Positions 1 to 7,746 of a stretch of DNA of 64,000 nt are shown here, one piece after another. Origin of the DNA: Pseudonocardia benzenivorans CB1190 (GTDB lineage: Bacteria; Actinomycetota; Actinomycetes; Mycobacteriales; Pseudonocardiaceae). The translations under genes and the position numbers were made by a program. Below the pieces are notes generated by a model. It was not told the origin of the DNA. It made no database searches and worked only from the letters and a program-made list of their open reading frames with translations. The stretch is from positions 682,001 to 746,000 of the forward strand of contig NC_015312.1 in the NCBI RefSeq assembly GCF_000196675.2, read 5' to 3'. The stretch's first letter is position 1, and the number at the start of each line of letters is the position of its first letter.

Positions 1-745
1 ACACCCGCCAGGCCTCGTCGCGGTCCTCGCCCTGGGCCAGCACGCGCGTCTGCCGGTTCAGCGCGTAGCTCCAGCGGTCGTCGGAGCGCCCTGCGGCCCG
101 GCGTTCCTGCAGGTAGAGCTCATGGTCGGAGAGGCCGCGCTGGTTGGTGACCCAGTTCGCCGAGCCGAACACGTGGAAGTCCGTGGTGGCGGCCCACCGG
201 ATGTTGTCGTCGCTGGTGACGGCCACCCAGATCGGCGGGTGGGGTCGCTGCACCGGCTTGGGCAGGACGTTGACGGCCTGCTGGGTGACCCAGGTCGGGC
301 CGGCGAGCTGGAGCTCGTCGGTCGTCCATGCCCGGAGCAGGACGTCGAGCGACTCCTCGAAACGCGCCTGGCGGGTGTCGATGTCCACCCCCAGCCCGCG
401 GAACGCGATGTGCTGGTACCCCTTGCCGATCCCGACGTCGAGCCGCCCGTTGCTGAAGATGTCGAGCAGCGCGAGGTCCTCGGCGAGCCGCACCGGGTTC
501 CACAGCGGCAGCACGACGATGGACAGCCCGATGCGCACCCGGCGCGTCCGCTGCGCGGCGGCGGTCGCGATGAGCACCGGGTTGGGGGAGTAGCCGTAGT
601 TGGTGAAGTGCTGCTCGGCGAACCAGATGCTGTCGAACCCGGCGTCCTCGCAGCCCGTGGCGAGGTCGAGGACCTGGTTGAGCCGCACGTCGTGGGGCAT
701 CGAGAAGTCGGGCGTCTGTTGCCAGAACAGGTGACCGAACTGCAT
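1..745 (-). CDS. LLM-class flavin-dependent oxidoreductase (luciferase-like monooxygenase), 3' end outside window
   Basis: The reverse-strand frame from the ATG at 745 stays open to the left edge, giving about 248 residues of a luciferase-like TIM barrel that uses reduced FMN or F420. It opens MQFGHLFWQQ and carries the family landmarks WFAEQHF near residue 42, a GLSIVVLP strand, and NGRLDVGIGKGY followed by PPIWVAV. The start lies 14 bases after the stop of the TAXI gene, so it is probably the last visible gene of that operon. The C-terminus is missing only because the window ends. Neighbouring thiolase-fold and transporter genes suggest catabolism of an imported organic compound; the substrate cannot be told. 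Confidence 0.85.
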   Translation of the reverse strand, partial: MQFGHLFWQQTPDFSMPHDVRLNQVLDLATGCEDAGFDSIWFAEQHFTNYGYSPNPVLIATAAAQRTRRVRIGLSIVVLPLWNPVRLAEDLALLDIFSNGRLDVGIGKGYQHIAFRGLGVDIDTRQARFEESLDVLLRAWTTDELQLAGPTWVTQQAVNVLPKPVQRPHPPIWVAVTSDDNIRWAATTDFHVFGSANWVTNQRGLSDHELYLQERRAAGRSDDRWSYALNRQTRVLAQGEDRDEAWRV

Positions 746-759
746 GGCGCGTCCTTCCG

Positions 760-1761
760 TCAGTAGCCGGGGATTCCCTTGTCGCGGTAGAAGCGGGCCG
801 CACCGGGATGTGTCGGCAGGACGTCGCTCATCGTGTTCGTCGCGGTGCCGGGGAGGCTGTAGTACGACGCGAGGGGGTGGACCTTCGAGAACTGGTCGAA
901 GTGGGACTCCAGCGCCGTGAGGAACTGGTGGACGAGCTCCTCGCTGGTGTCCGCGCGGGTCACGAGCGTGCCGCCGGAGATCTCCACGGTCGGCACTTCG
1001 GCGGTCTGGCCGTCGTACGTGCCGGCCGGCAGCGTCGACGGCTTCCACCACGGGAACTGGGCACTCATCGCCGTGGCCTTGTCGGGGTCGATGCCGACGA
1101 TGTGCGCCGTCGGCGACCCGGCGAACGCCTGGATCAGCACGGCCGCCCCGGGGCCACCGGCGTACCCGATGACGTCGATGTCGCCTGCCTTCATCCGGTC
1201 GGCGCACTCGGTCCACTCCAGGTTGGACAGCGAGAGGTCACCGACCGCCAGGCCGTACGGCGTCAGCAGTTCGCCGAGCATCGCGGTCTGGATCCCGGCG
1301 GCGGTGCAGACACGCTTGCCGCGCAGGTCGCCGATCGAGCGGATGTTCGGGTCCAGCGCGGTGACCTGGTACAGGCTCGGATAGCCGTTCATGACGAACC
1401 GCAGGTCCTCGGCCGGTGGCTCGTCGGCGAACTCGCCGGAGGCGCGCACCGCGGGGTACACGACCCGTGGGTCGGTGAGCCCGAACGTCAGCTCGCCGTC
1501 GCGGACCAGCCGGGTGTTCTGCAGGCCTCCCGCGGTGGCCTCGGCGCGGGCGTTCACCCCCTGCAGGTTGGTGTTGACGATCTCGGCCATCCCGGTCGCC
1601 AGTACGCCGTAGATCGCTCCCGAGGCCCCGCCCCCGAAGCTGACGTTGCTCGGCAGCCCGCCGTCGGCACCGGTCGATCCGCCGCCGCAGGCCGTCAGCG
1701 CGGTCGCCGCCGCGACGGCCGCGATCGCGAGCCGGTATCGCGGTCTGGTCATGGTCTTCAT
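760..1761 (-). CDS. TAXI-family TRAP transporter solute-binding lipoprotein
   Basis: 333 residues. The N-terminus has a basic start, a hydrophobic stretch and the lipobox LTAC near residue 24, so it is exported and lipid-anchored. The body has TAXI features: SFGGGASGAIYGVLATGMAEI, then GELTFGLTDPRVVY, then LRGKRVCTAAGIQTAMLG and GDIDVIGYAGGPGAAV. TAXI proteins bind organic acids or amino acids for TRAP-type importers. The partner membrane subunit is not seen here and may lie beyond the left edge, after the oxidoreductase. It sits 117 bases downstream of the DUF35 gene on the same strand and probably shares its transcript. Confidence 0.85.
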   Translation of the reverse strand: MKTMTRPRYRLAIAAVAAATALTACGGGSTGADGGLPSNVSFGGGASGAIYGVLATGMAEIVNTNLQGVNARAEATAGGLQNTRLVRDGELTFGLTDPRVVYPAVRASGEFADEPPAEDLRFVMNGYPSLYQVTALDPNIRSIGDLRGKRVCTAAGIQTAMLGELLTPYGLAVGDLSLSNLEWTECADRMKAGDIDVIGYAGGPGAAVLIQAFAGSPTAHIVGIDPDKATAMSAQFPWWKPSTLPAGTYDGQTAEVPTVEISGGTLVTRADTSEELVHQFLTALESHFDQFSKVHPLASYYSLPGTATNTMSDVLPTHPGAARFYRDKGIPGY

Positions 1762-1878
1762 CGAGTGGCCTCCAGGAGCGCCGATGGGGGACGGACGGAC
1801 GGGCGTGTGCGGGTCGCCCGGGCGTGGGGCCCGGACGTGGGAGAGCGGACGTGGCGGTGTTGCGGGGGAAACGGCGGG

Positions 1879-2283
1879 TCAGGACCGGGGACCGACGGAG
1901 ATCAAGCGGCCGAGCCCGGGCACGTCCCGCGTCGTCACGCGGACCGTGTCGCCGATGGCGACCACAGCTCCGGGGGGCACCGGAGCCAGGACGAGCGGTC
2001 CGTCGTCGAGCTCGACGAGGGCCACCTGGTAGGGCGGTTCGAGGTCGAAGCCGGCGGGCGCGCGGTGCTGCGTCGTCACCGAGTGGACGCGGCCCACGCC
2101 GGACGTCTCCGCCCAGTCGGCCTCGCCGCGGGCACCGCACGCCGGACAGACCCACCGCAGGTAGGACGTGCGGTGCCCGCAGCTGCGGCAGCGGGGCGTC
2201 ACGAGCCGGCCGTCCTGCAGCGCCGCCCAGTAGGGCCCGCCGCGCGGGTCGGCCAACCAGCCGTCGAGGTCGACCGCGCTCAT
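1879..2283 (-). CDS. Zn-ribbon / OB-fold DUF35 acyl-CoA-associated protein
   Basis: 134 residues. An N-terminal rubredoxin-like ribbon uses Cys32, Cys35, Cys46 and Cys49 (CRSC and CPAC knuckles), followed by an OB-fold domain with PYQVALVELDDGPLVLAPV. DUF35 proteins are obligate partners of thiolase-fold enzymes, for example the Ltp2 aldolase partner in steroid side-chain degradation. Its ATG overlaps the stop of the thiolase-fold gene by four bases (ATGA), which indicates translational coupling and a stoichiometric complex with that protein. Exact activity is inferred from this pairing. Confidence 0.85.
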   Translation of the reverse strand: MSAVDLDGWLADPRGGPYWAALQDGRLVTPRCRSCGHRTSYLRWVCPACGARGEADWAETSGVGRVHSVTTQHRAPAGFDLEPPYQVALVELDDGPLVLAPVPPGAVVAIGDTVRVTTRDVPGLGRLISVGPRS

Positions 2284-3464
2284 GTAGCCCCCAGCACGAG
2301 CGTCGCCTGGGAACCGCCGAAGGCGCCGCCCCCTGCCGCGTGGCAGAGCGCCCAGTCGGCGTCGACCTGGCGGTCACCGGCCTCCCGCCGGAGCTGCCGC
2401 ACCGCCTCGACGACGAGGAACAGCCCGTAGTAGCCGGGGTGGCAGTGCGACAGGGAGCCGCCCTGGGTGTTCATCGGCAGCCGCCCGCCGGGCAGGGTGA
2501 CACCGTCGGCGAGCAGCTGACCACCCTTGCCCTTGGGGCAGAACCCGAGGTCCTCGAGCAGGACCAGCGGCAGGATGCTGAAGGCGTCGTAGAGCTGGAC
2601 CAGGCCGACGTCGTCGACGTCGATGCCGGCCATGTCGAGGGCCGCCGGTCCGGTCCGCGCCGCGAGGGTGTGGGTGAGTCCGGCGGCGCCGAACAGCGAG
2701 TACTGCCGGTGTGCCTCGGCCCAGCCGGCGAGCGTGACCGGCCGGGCGTCGCGGCGTCCCGCCCGTTCGACGACGACCGCGGCCGCACCATCGGTGATCA
2801 GGCAGCAGTCGGCCCGCCGCAGGGGTTCGGCGATCGGGGGCGACGCGGCGATCTGCTCGGGCGTGAGCGGCTCCCGCCTGAGGGCGGCGGGGTTGCGCGT
2901 GGCCCACGACCGGTCGGAGTAGGCGACCATCCCGAGCTGGTCGAGCGTGGTGCCGAACTCGTACATGTGCCGGGCGGCGGCGAGCGCGTTGACGCCGATC
3001 GGCGAGAGCAGCCCGGCCGCGGCCTCCAGCTGCGCCGAGCGGTGGGCGGCGGGACGGGCGTGTCCCCCGAGGCGGCGCGACCGCGAGGAGGCCTGTGTGC
3101 TGGCGTAGACGACGAGCGCGGTGCGGCAGCGGCCGGCCGCGACGGCCTCGGCGGCGTGCATGATCTGCACGACCGGGGACGCGCCGCCGGCCAGCGTCGT
3201 GTCGGTCCGGTCCAGGGTCAGCCCGAGGTGCTCGGCGAGCTCCAGGGTCGGCCGGTCGGCCGGGACGAGATCGGCGCCCTTCGCGACGAGCAGCGCGTCG
3301 ACGTCGGCCGCGGTGAGCCCGGCGTCGTCGAGGGCCTGCAAGGCCGTTTCGACGGCCAGGTCGATCGCCGCCATGCCGCAGTCGAAGGCGACACCGGCCT
3401 CCGCGGCACCGGTGATCACGGCACCTGCGGGGAAACCGTCCGAGCTCGGCCCAGGCATGTCCAC
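2280..3464 (-). CDS. Thiolase-fold protein without the usual nucleophilic cysteine (Ltp2/SCP-x-like)
   Basis: 394 residues. The thiolase fold is recognisable from LAGGASPVVQIMHAAEAVAAG (residues 91-111), LVQLYDAFSILPLV, NTQGGSLSHCHPGY and a C-terminal HAAGGGAFGGSQA. Where biosynthetic and degradative thiolases have the reactive cysteine (GCASG or FCASG), this protein reads GGASP, so a classical acyl-enzyme seems unlikely. Together with the coupled DUF35 gene this resembles Ltp2-type retro-aldolases that cleave 3-hydroxyacyl-CoA thioesters; that function is inference. It is the first gene of a minus-strand operon. The ATG follows a GAGGTGG ribosome site and a very short leader behind tandem operators. 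Confidence 0.75.
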   Translation of the reverse strand: MDMPGPSSDGFPAGAVITGAAEAGVAFDCGMAAIDLAVETALQALDDAGLTAADVDALLVAKGADLVPADRPTLELAEHLGLTLDRTDTTLAGGASPVVQIMHAAEAVAAGRCRTALVVYASTQASSRSRRLGGHARPAAHRSAQLEAAAGLLSPIGVNALAAARHMYEFGTTLDQLGMVAYSDRSWATRNPAALRREPLTPEQIAASPPIAEPLRRADCCLITDGAAAVVVERAGRRDARPVTLAGWAEAHRQYSLFGAAGLTHTLAARTGPAALDMAGIDVDDVGLVQLYDAFSILPLVLLEDLGFCPKGKGGQLLADGVTLPGGRLPMNTQGGSLSHCHPGYYGLFLVVEAVRQLRREAGDRQVDADWALCHAAGGGAFGGSQATLVLGAT

Positions 3465-3476
3465 CTCGTCGTGAGA

Positions 3477-3518
3477 AAGCCTGTGCAGACTTTAGAAGTC
3501 TGTACAGACTTTCGTCAA
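3477..3518 (-). promoter_or_regulatory. Promoter with two tandem 16-bp palindromic operators (TetR-type)
   Basis: On the minus strand a TTGACG -35 (3518-3513) is followed after 18 bases by a TAAAGT -10 (3494-3489). A perfect palindrome AAGTCTGTACAGACTT (3496-3511) fills the spacer. A second copy, AAGCCTGTGCAGACTT (3477-3492, 14 of 16 identical), covers the -10 and the start region. Copy centres are 19 bp apart. The arrangement fits a repressor binding as two dimers and controlling the thiolase-fold/TAXI operon. The regulator gene is not adjacent. Confidence 0.75.
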
Positions 3519-3728
3519 CGCTCGGCGGTGCGCGCCCGGAATCGGATGAGCAGGACGAACCTGGCGGCTGGGCCGTCTGACGGATCACGCGCCGCGGTCG
3601 GCGCCCGGGCGGCCCGTGGCCGCGTTGTCGCAGGGCCCGATCAGGCCCGTTGTGCCGACCCGGCGTTCGCCGTGCCACGAACCGCCCGGATCACCGAGCC
3701 CATCGACGGCGGTCCGTCGGACACTCGC

Positions 3729-5639
3729 TCAGCGGGAGTCGGCCAGCTGCGGCAGCGAGATGCCGTAGCCGCGGATCTTGCGATAGATCGTCGCGCGCGA
3801 CATGCCGAGCTGGCGGGCCGCCTCGGCCTTGTTGCCGTCGGTGTCGAGCAGCGCGTCGACGATCGCGTCGCACTCGATCGCCTCGAGCGGGGTGAGGACG
3901 CGGCGGGTGATCGCGCGGGTCTCGGCCGGGAGGTCGGCCGGGGCGATCGTGCCGGACCGCTTGCGCGCCACGATCTTGCGCAGCACCTGGTAGAGCTGCT
4001 CGACGTTGCCGGGCCAGCGGTTGCGCATGAGGACGCGCATCGCCTCCGGGGAGCACGTGAGGTCCGAGCCGCGGGTCAGCCGCGCGATCAGGTGCGGAAC
4101 GAGCTCGGCGACGTCCTCGATGTGGTGACGCAGCGGCGGCACCTCGATCGTGCGCGGGAACGAGTCCAGCAGCTCGATCATGTCCGCGGCGGTGTCCTCG
4201 CGGCCGCGGTCGACCGTCGCCACGAGCCACGGCCGCTCCGGGTCGGTCGACTCGCGGTGCGGCTCCAGCGCGTCGGCCAGCGCACGCATGGCGTCGGGCG
4301 GCAGCGTGTCGACGTGGCAGAGCACCAGGGTGCCGCCGTTGCCCGTCTCGAGCTCCTCGCGGACGTCGGCGAGCCAGCGCGGCCCGAAGTCCTGCGCGTC
4401 CATGACCCGCAGGTGGGCGGCCGGGTTGCGGAGCTGGTGGGTGGCGCGCGCCAGGGTGCGCTTGCCCGAGCCGGCCTCGCCCTCGAGGACGAGCCACTCC
4501 CGCGCCTGCAGGTGCCGGTCGACGGCCTGTACGCACTTGGTCCACAGCGGGCCGGAGCCGACGGCGGCCGGCAGCGCGGTGGGCGGCGGCAGGCTCAGCG
4601 ACCGGGTCGGGGCCGCCTCCGCCGCGACGAGCTGGACGTGCAGGACGCCGCCGTGGACGCCGTGCTCACCCCAGCTCGGCCGGGTCTGGACGCGGGCGAT
4701 CGCGCCGCTGGGCAGGTCGACGAGCAGCTGGCGACGGCGGCCGGTCGAGAGCGCCTCGGCGGCGTGCGACAACAGCGAGCTCTGGTCGGCCGGATCGACG
4801 AGCTGCCGGGCCTGGTCGTTCATCATCAGCAGGTCGTCGCCGATGGCGAACACCGCGCCGCGGTTGCGCTGGCAGGCGGCCAGGTAGTCGTGCAGCAGGG
4901 ACAGCTCGCGCCGGCCGGAGTGGTCGAGCAGCGTCTCCTCGATGCGTCGCGCGATGTTGGTCGCGACGGCGACCATCATCCGGTTCGCCTCGCGCCGCCA
5001 GCAGGTCAGGTCGATGACGCCGAGCAGCTTGCCGCTGACGGGATGGCGGATCGGGGCCCCCGCGCAGGCGAAGTCCTCGAGGTGCTCGACGTAGTGCTCG
5101 TGGCCGAAGACCAGCGCCGGGCCGCGCCCCTCCAGGGCCGTGCCGATGCCGTTGGTGCCGACGTAGCGCTCGGCGTAGCTGAAGCCGGGGGCGAGCCAGA
5201 TGCGGTCGAGCCCCTGGTTGAGCTTGGTGTCGGTGCTGCGCCGGTCGAGGACGACGCCGTCGTCGTCGCACAGGATGACGCTCACCGGCTCGGTCGCGAG
5301 CTGGTCGCTCATCTCGGCCAGGATCGGGCCGGCGGCGCGCGCGAGCAGCGAGTCGGAGTCGAACGCCGTCTCGTACGGCAGATCGAGGTGGTCGACCGGA
5401 ACCTGGAAGTTCCGCGACCGCGTCCACGAGGCCAGGATGGGGGCGCGCACGACGCCCGGTTCGACGCTCTCGTCGGTCAGGAACGCCGACCGGGCCTCCG
5501 CCACACGCGCGGCGGCTGCGCCGACGGGCACCTTGGCTTCCTCGCTTCCGGCGTCCGTCGCCGGCTGCGAGGAGTGGGGGGTCGAGTGTTCCGTCGAGTG
5601 GACCAACCGGTTGCCCTCCTGGACGCAGCCACCCGCCAC
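3729..5639 (-). CDS. mimR: AcoR/MimR-type activator with GAF, degenerate AAA+ and Fis HTH domains
   Basis: 636 residues, divergent from mimA. A GAF sensor domain occupies roughly residues 100-235, with YVGTNGIGTALEGRGPALVF. A central AAA+ domain has Walker A GEAGSGKRTL (387-396). A Fis-type helix-turn-helix near the C-terminus reads NKAEAARQLGMSRATIYRKI. The AAA+ domain is degraded: the Walker B acidic pair is replaced by Cys-His (GGTLVLCHVD) and no GAFTGA loop is present. That fits an actinobacterium using this fold without sigma-54. MimR is the known activator of mimABCD in mycobacteria, and the position here is the same. The ATG at 5639 is the only good start upstream of the GAF domain; the first 50 residues are poorly constrained. 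Confidence 0.88.
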   Translation of the reverse strand: MAGGCVQEGNRLVHSTEHSTPHSSQPATDAGSEEAKVPVGAAAARVAEARSAFLTDESVEPGVVRAPILASWTRSRNFQVPVDHLDLPYETAFDSDSLLARAAGPILAEMSDQLATEPVSVILCDDDGVVLDRRSTDTKLNQGLDRIWLAPGFSYAERYVGTNGIGTALEGRGPALVFGHEHYVEHLEDFACAGAPIRHPVSGKLLGVIDLTCWRREANRMMVAVATNIARRIEETLLDHSGRRELSLLHDYLAACQRNRGAVFAIGDDLLMMNDQARQLVDPADQSSLLSHAAEALSTGRRRQLLVDLPSGAIARVQTRPSWGEHGVHGGVLHVQLVAAEAAPTRSLSLPPPTALPAAVGSGPLWTKCVQAVDRHLQAREWLVLEGEAGSGKRTLARATHQLRNPAAHLRVMDAQDFGPRWLADVREELETGNGGTLVLCHVDTLPPDAMRALADALEPHRESTDPERPWLVATVDRGREDTAADMIELLDSFPRTIEVPPLRHHIEDVAELVPHLIARLTRGSDLTCSPEAMRVLMRNRWPGNVEQLYQVLRKIVARKRSGTIAPADLPAETRAITRRVLTPLEAIECDAIVDALLDTDGNKAEAARQLGMSRATIYRKIRGYGISLPQLADSR

Positions 5640-5991
5640 GTTCTTGTGGCAGGAGCCATCGATCCGGACGGTACCGCCCGGACGCCACGAACGATAGGGC
5701 CCCCCGAACTGCCCACCGTCTCATATTGAGACCGCAGGTCAGGCCCTGCGGGGGTGTGATTCCCGGCACGAGAGGCACTGCGTTCGGGGACCCGCGAACC
5801 CTGATCACAACCGCTCGTGTCCGAGCCGCCACCGAGGGCGCCCGCGCTGTCTCCCGGTGAACGCCCGGGCTCGCGATCGCAGACGGCCCGCCGGCGCGTC
5901 CACGCCGGAAGGCCCGCAGGGGTTGCGAGGGCAGTGGGGTCAGTGCGGTCCACGCATCGAACCCTGAACACCCACCACGTGAGGAGACGAC
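5640..5991. promoter_or_regulatory. 352-bp mimR-mimA divergent control region
   Basis: No gene is seen here. It holds an inverted repeat CCGCAGG-tcaggc-CCTGCGG at 5732-5751, about 100 bases from the mimR start and 250 from mimA. It also holds a direct repeat CGAACCCTGAtCAC (5795-5808) and CGAACCCTGAaCAC (5958-5971). A ribosome site GAGGAGA (5981-5987) precedes mimA. Either repeat could bind MimR. I could not find a convincing -24/-12 element or a standard -35/-10 pair. Confidence 0.5.
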
Positions 5992-7644
5992 GTGAGTCGG
6001 CAGAGTCTGGCTAAGGCTCACCAGAAGATCCAGGAACTCTCCTGGGAGCCGCAGTACCACGAGCCGTACATGAAGTACGGAACCGACTACACCTTCCGCA
6101 AGGCCGCGAAGAAGGACCCGCTCAAGCAGGTCCTGCGGTCGTACTTCCCCATGCAGGAGGAGAAGGACCACCGCGTCTACGGCGCCTCCGACGGTGCCAT
6201 CCGCGGCAACATGTTCCGCCAGGTGCAGGAGCGCTGGCTGGAGTGGCAGAAGCTGTTCCTGAGCATCATCCCGTTGCCCGAGGTCTCCGCGGCCCGGTCG
6301 ATGCCGATGCTCTTCCACGTGGTTCCGAACCCGGAGCTGCACAACGGCCAGGCCATTCAGATGATCGACGAGGTGCGTCACTCGACGATCCAGCAGAACC
6401 TGAAGCGCCTGTACATGAACAACTACATCGACCCGGCGGGCTTCAACAACAGCCTGCGGAACTTCCACAGCGACTACTGCGGCACCATCGGCCGTCAGTT
6501 CGCCGAGGGGTTCATCACGGGTGACGCGATCACCGCGGCGTCGATCTACCTGACGATCGTGGCCGAGACGGCGTTCACCAACACGCTGTTCGTGGCCATG
6601 CCGGCCGAGGCGGCCGCCAACGGCGACTACCTGCTGCCGACGGTGTTCCACTCGGTGCAGTCCGACGAGTCGCGGCACATCTCCAACGGCTACGCCACGC
6701 TGCTCATGGCGCTGTCGGACGAGGACAACCGCCAGCTGCTCGAGCGCGACCTGCGCTACGCGTGGTGGAACAACCACCGTGTCGTCGACGCGGCCATCGG
6801 TACCTTCATCGAGTACGGCACGAAGGACCGCCGCAAGGACCGTGAGTCCTACGCGGAGATGTGGCGTCGCTGGATCTACGACGACTACTACCGTGCCTAC
6901 CTGATCCCGCTCGAGAAGTACGGCCTGGTCATCCCGCACGACCTGATCGAAGAGTCGTGGAAGCAGATCTGGGAGAAGGGCTACGTCCACGAGGTCGCGC
7001 AGTTCTTCGCCACCGGTTGGCTCGCCAACTACTGGCGCATCGACGGCATGACCGACGAGGACTTCGAGTGGTTCGAGTACAAGTACCCGGGCTGGTACGA
7101 CAAGTACGGCAAGTGGTGGGAGAACTACAACCGCCTCGCCACGCCGAACGGGCACAACCCGATCGTCTTCGAGGACGTGGACTACGTCTACCCGGCCCGC
7201 TGCTGGACCTGCATGGTCCCGTGTCTGGTCCGTGAGGACATGGTCATGGCCGACGTCGACGGGGTCACCCGTACGTACTGCCACGAGGTCTGCCGTTGGA
7301 CGGACGTCGAGGCCTTCCGCCCGACGTACCAGGGTCGCGAGACCCCGAACATGGGTCGCCTGGTCGGCCACCGCGAGTGGGAGACCCTGTACCACGGCTG
7401 GAACTGGGCCGATGTCGTGTCCGACATGGGCTTCGTTCGGGACGACGGCAAGACGATGACGGCGCAGCCGCATCTGAACCTCGACCCCAGCAAGATGTGG
7501 ACTCTGGACCACATGCGGCGGTGTCCTCCGCTGCAGAGCCCCAACGTGTTGATCAACGAGATGGACGACGCCGGCAAGGCGGCGTTCCACGCTGACTACA
7601 TCCGTCAGGGGCCCGCCGGACGTCCGGCACCTGAGAACGCCTGA
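5992..7644 (+). CDS. mimA: Binuclear iron (propane/acetone/phenol) monooxygenase, large hydroxylase subunit
   Basis: 550 residues, catalytic subunit of a soluble di-iron monooxygenase that inserts O2-derived oxygen into small hydrocarbons, acetone or phenol. The carboxylate-bridged centre is intact: Glu97, Glu127, His130 (DEVRH), Glu192, Glu226 and His229 (DESRH). The spacing 30/3/62/34/3 is the same as that of methane monooxygenase. A C-terminal YHS-like zinc knuckle has Cys404, Cys407, Cys430 and Cys434. The GTG start at 5992 follows GAGGAGA. Gene order (large subunit, reductase, small subunit, coupling protein, chaperonin) matches mycobacterial mim and propane monooxygenase loci. Whether propane, acetone, phenol or another compound is the native substrate is not readable from the sequence. 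Confidence 0.95.
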   Translation: MSRQSLAKAHQKIQELSWEPQYHEPYMKYGTDYTFRKAAKKDPLKQVLRSYFPMQEEKDHRVYGASDGAIRGNMFRQVQERWLEWQKLFLSIIPLPEVSAARSMPMLFHVVPNPELHNGQAIQMIDEVRHSTIQQNLKRLYMNNYIDPAGFNNSLRNFHSDYCGTIGRQFAEGFITGDAITAASIYLTIVAETAFTNTLFVAMPAEAAANGDYLLPTVFHSVQSDESRHISNGYATLLMALSDEDNRQLLERDLRYAWWNNHRVVDAAIGTFIEYGTKDRRKDRESYAEMWRRWIYDDYYRAYLIPLEKYGLVIPHDLIEESWKQIWEKGYVHEVAQFFATGWLANYWRIDGMTDEDFEWFEYKYPGWYDKYGKWWENYNRLATPNGHNPIVFEDVDYVYPARCWTCMVPCLVREDMVMADVDGVTRTYCHEVCRWTDVEAFRPTYQGRETPNMGRLVGHREWETLYHGWNWADVVSDMGFVRDDGKTMTAQPHLNLDPSKMWTLDHMRRCPPLQSPNVLINEMDDAGKAAFHADYIRQGPAGRPAPENA

Positions 7645-7660
7645 GCGCGGGTCAGGTGAG

Positions 7661-7697
7661 GGGGAAGGGCCGGCGGCGCCACCGTCGGCCCTTCCTC
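7661..7697 (+). terminator. Hairpin between mimA and mimB
   Basis: GGAAGGGCCGGCGG (7663-7676) pairs with CCGTCGGCCCTTCC (7682-7695) with one mismatch and a 5-base loop; outer bases extend it to 7661-7697. It has no T-run. Its place 17 bases after the mimA stop suggests an RNA stabiliser or attenuator that lowers reductase relative to hydroxylase output, rather than a full terminator. Confidence 0.6.
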
Positions 7698-7746
7698 TGC
7701 CAGGCCGAACTCAGTACATGAAGCAGGTCGACCGGTAAAGGAAGTC

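Noticed and set aside
1824..5729. Very long plus-strand open frame (about 1300 codons) over the thiolase and mimR genes
   Set aside because: Arg/Gly/Pro-rich with no domains; an antisense shadow caused by high GC. The opposite-strand genes have clear family motifs.
5640..5991. Sigma-54 type -24/-12 promoter for mimA
   Set aside because: Candidate GG and GC pairs have the wrong spacing, and the host type is expected to lack rpoN.
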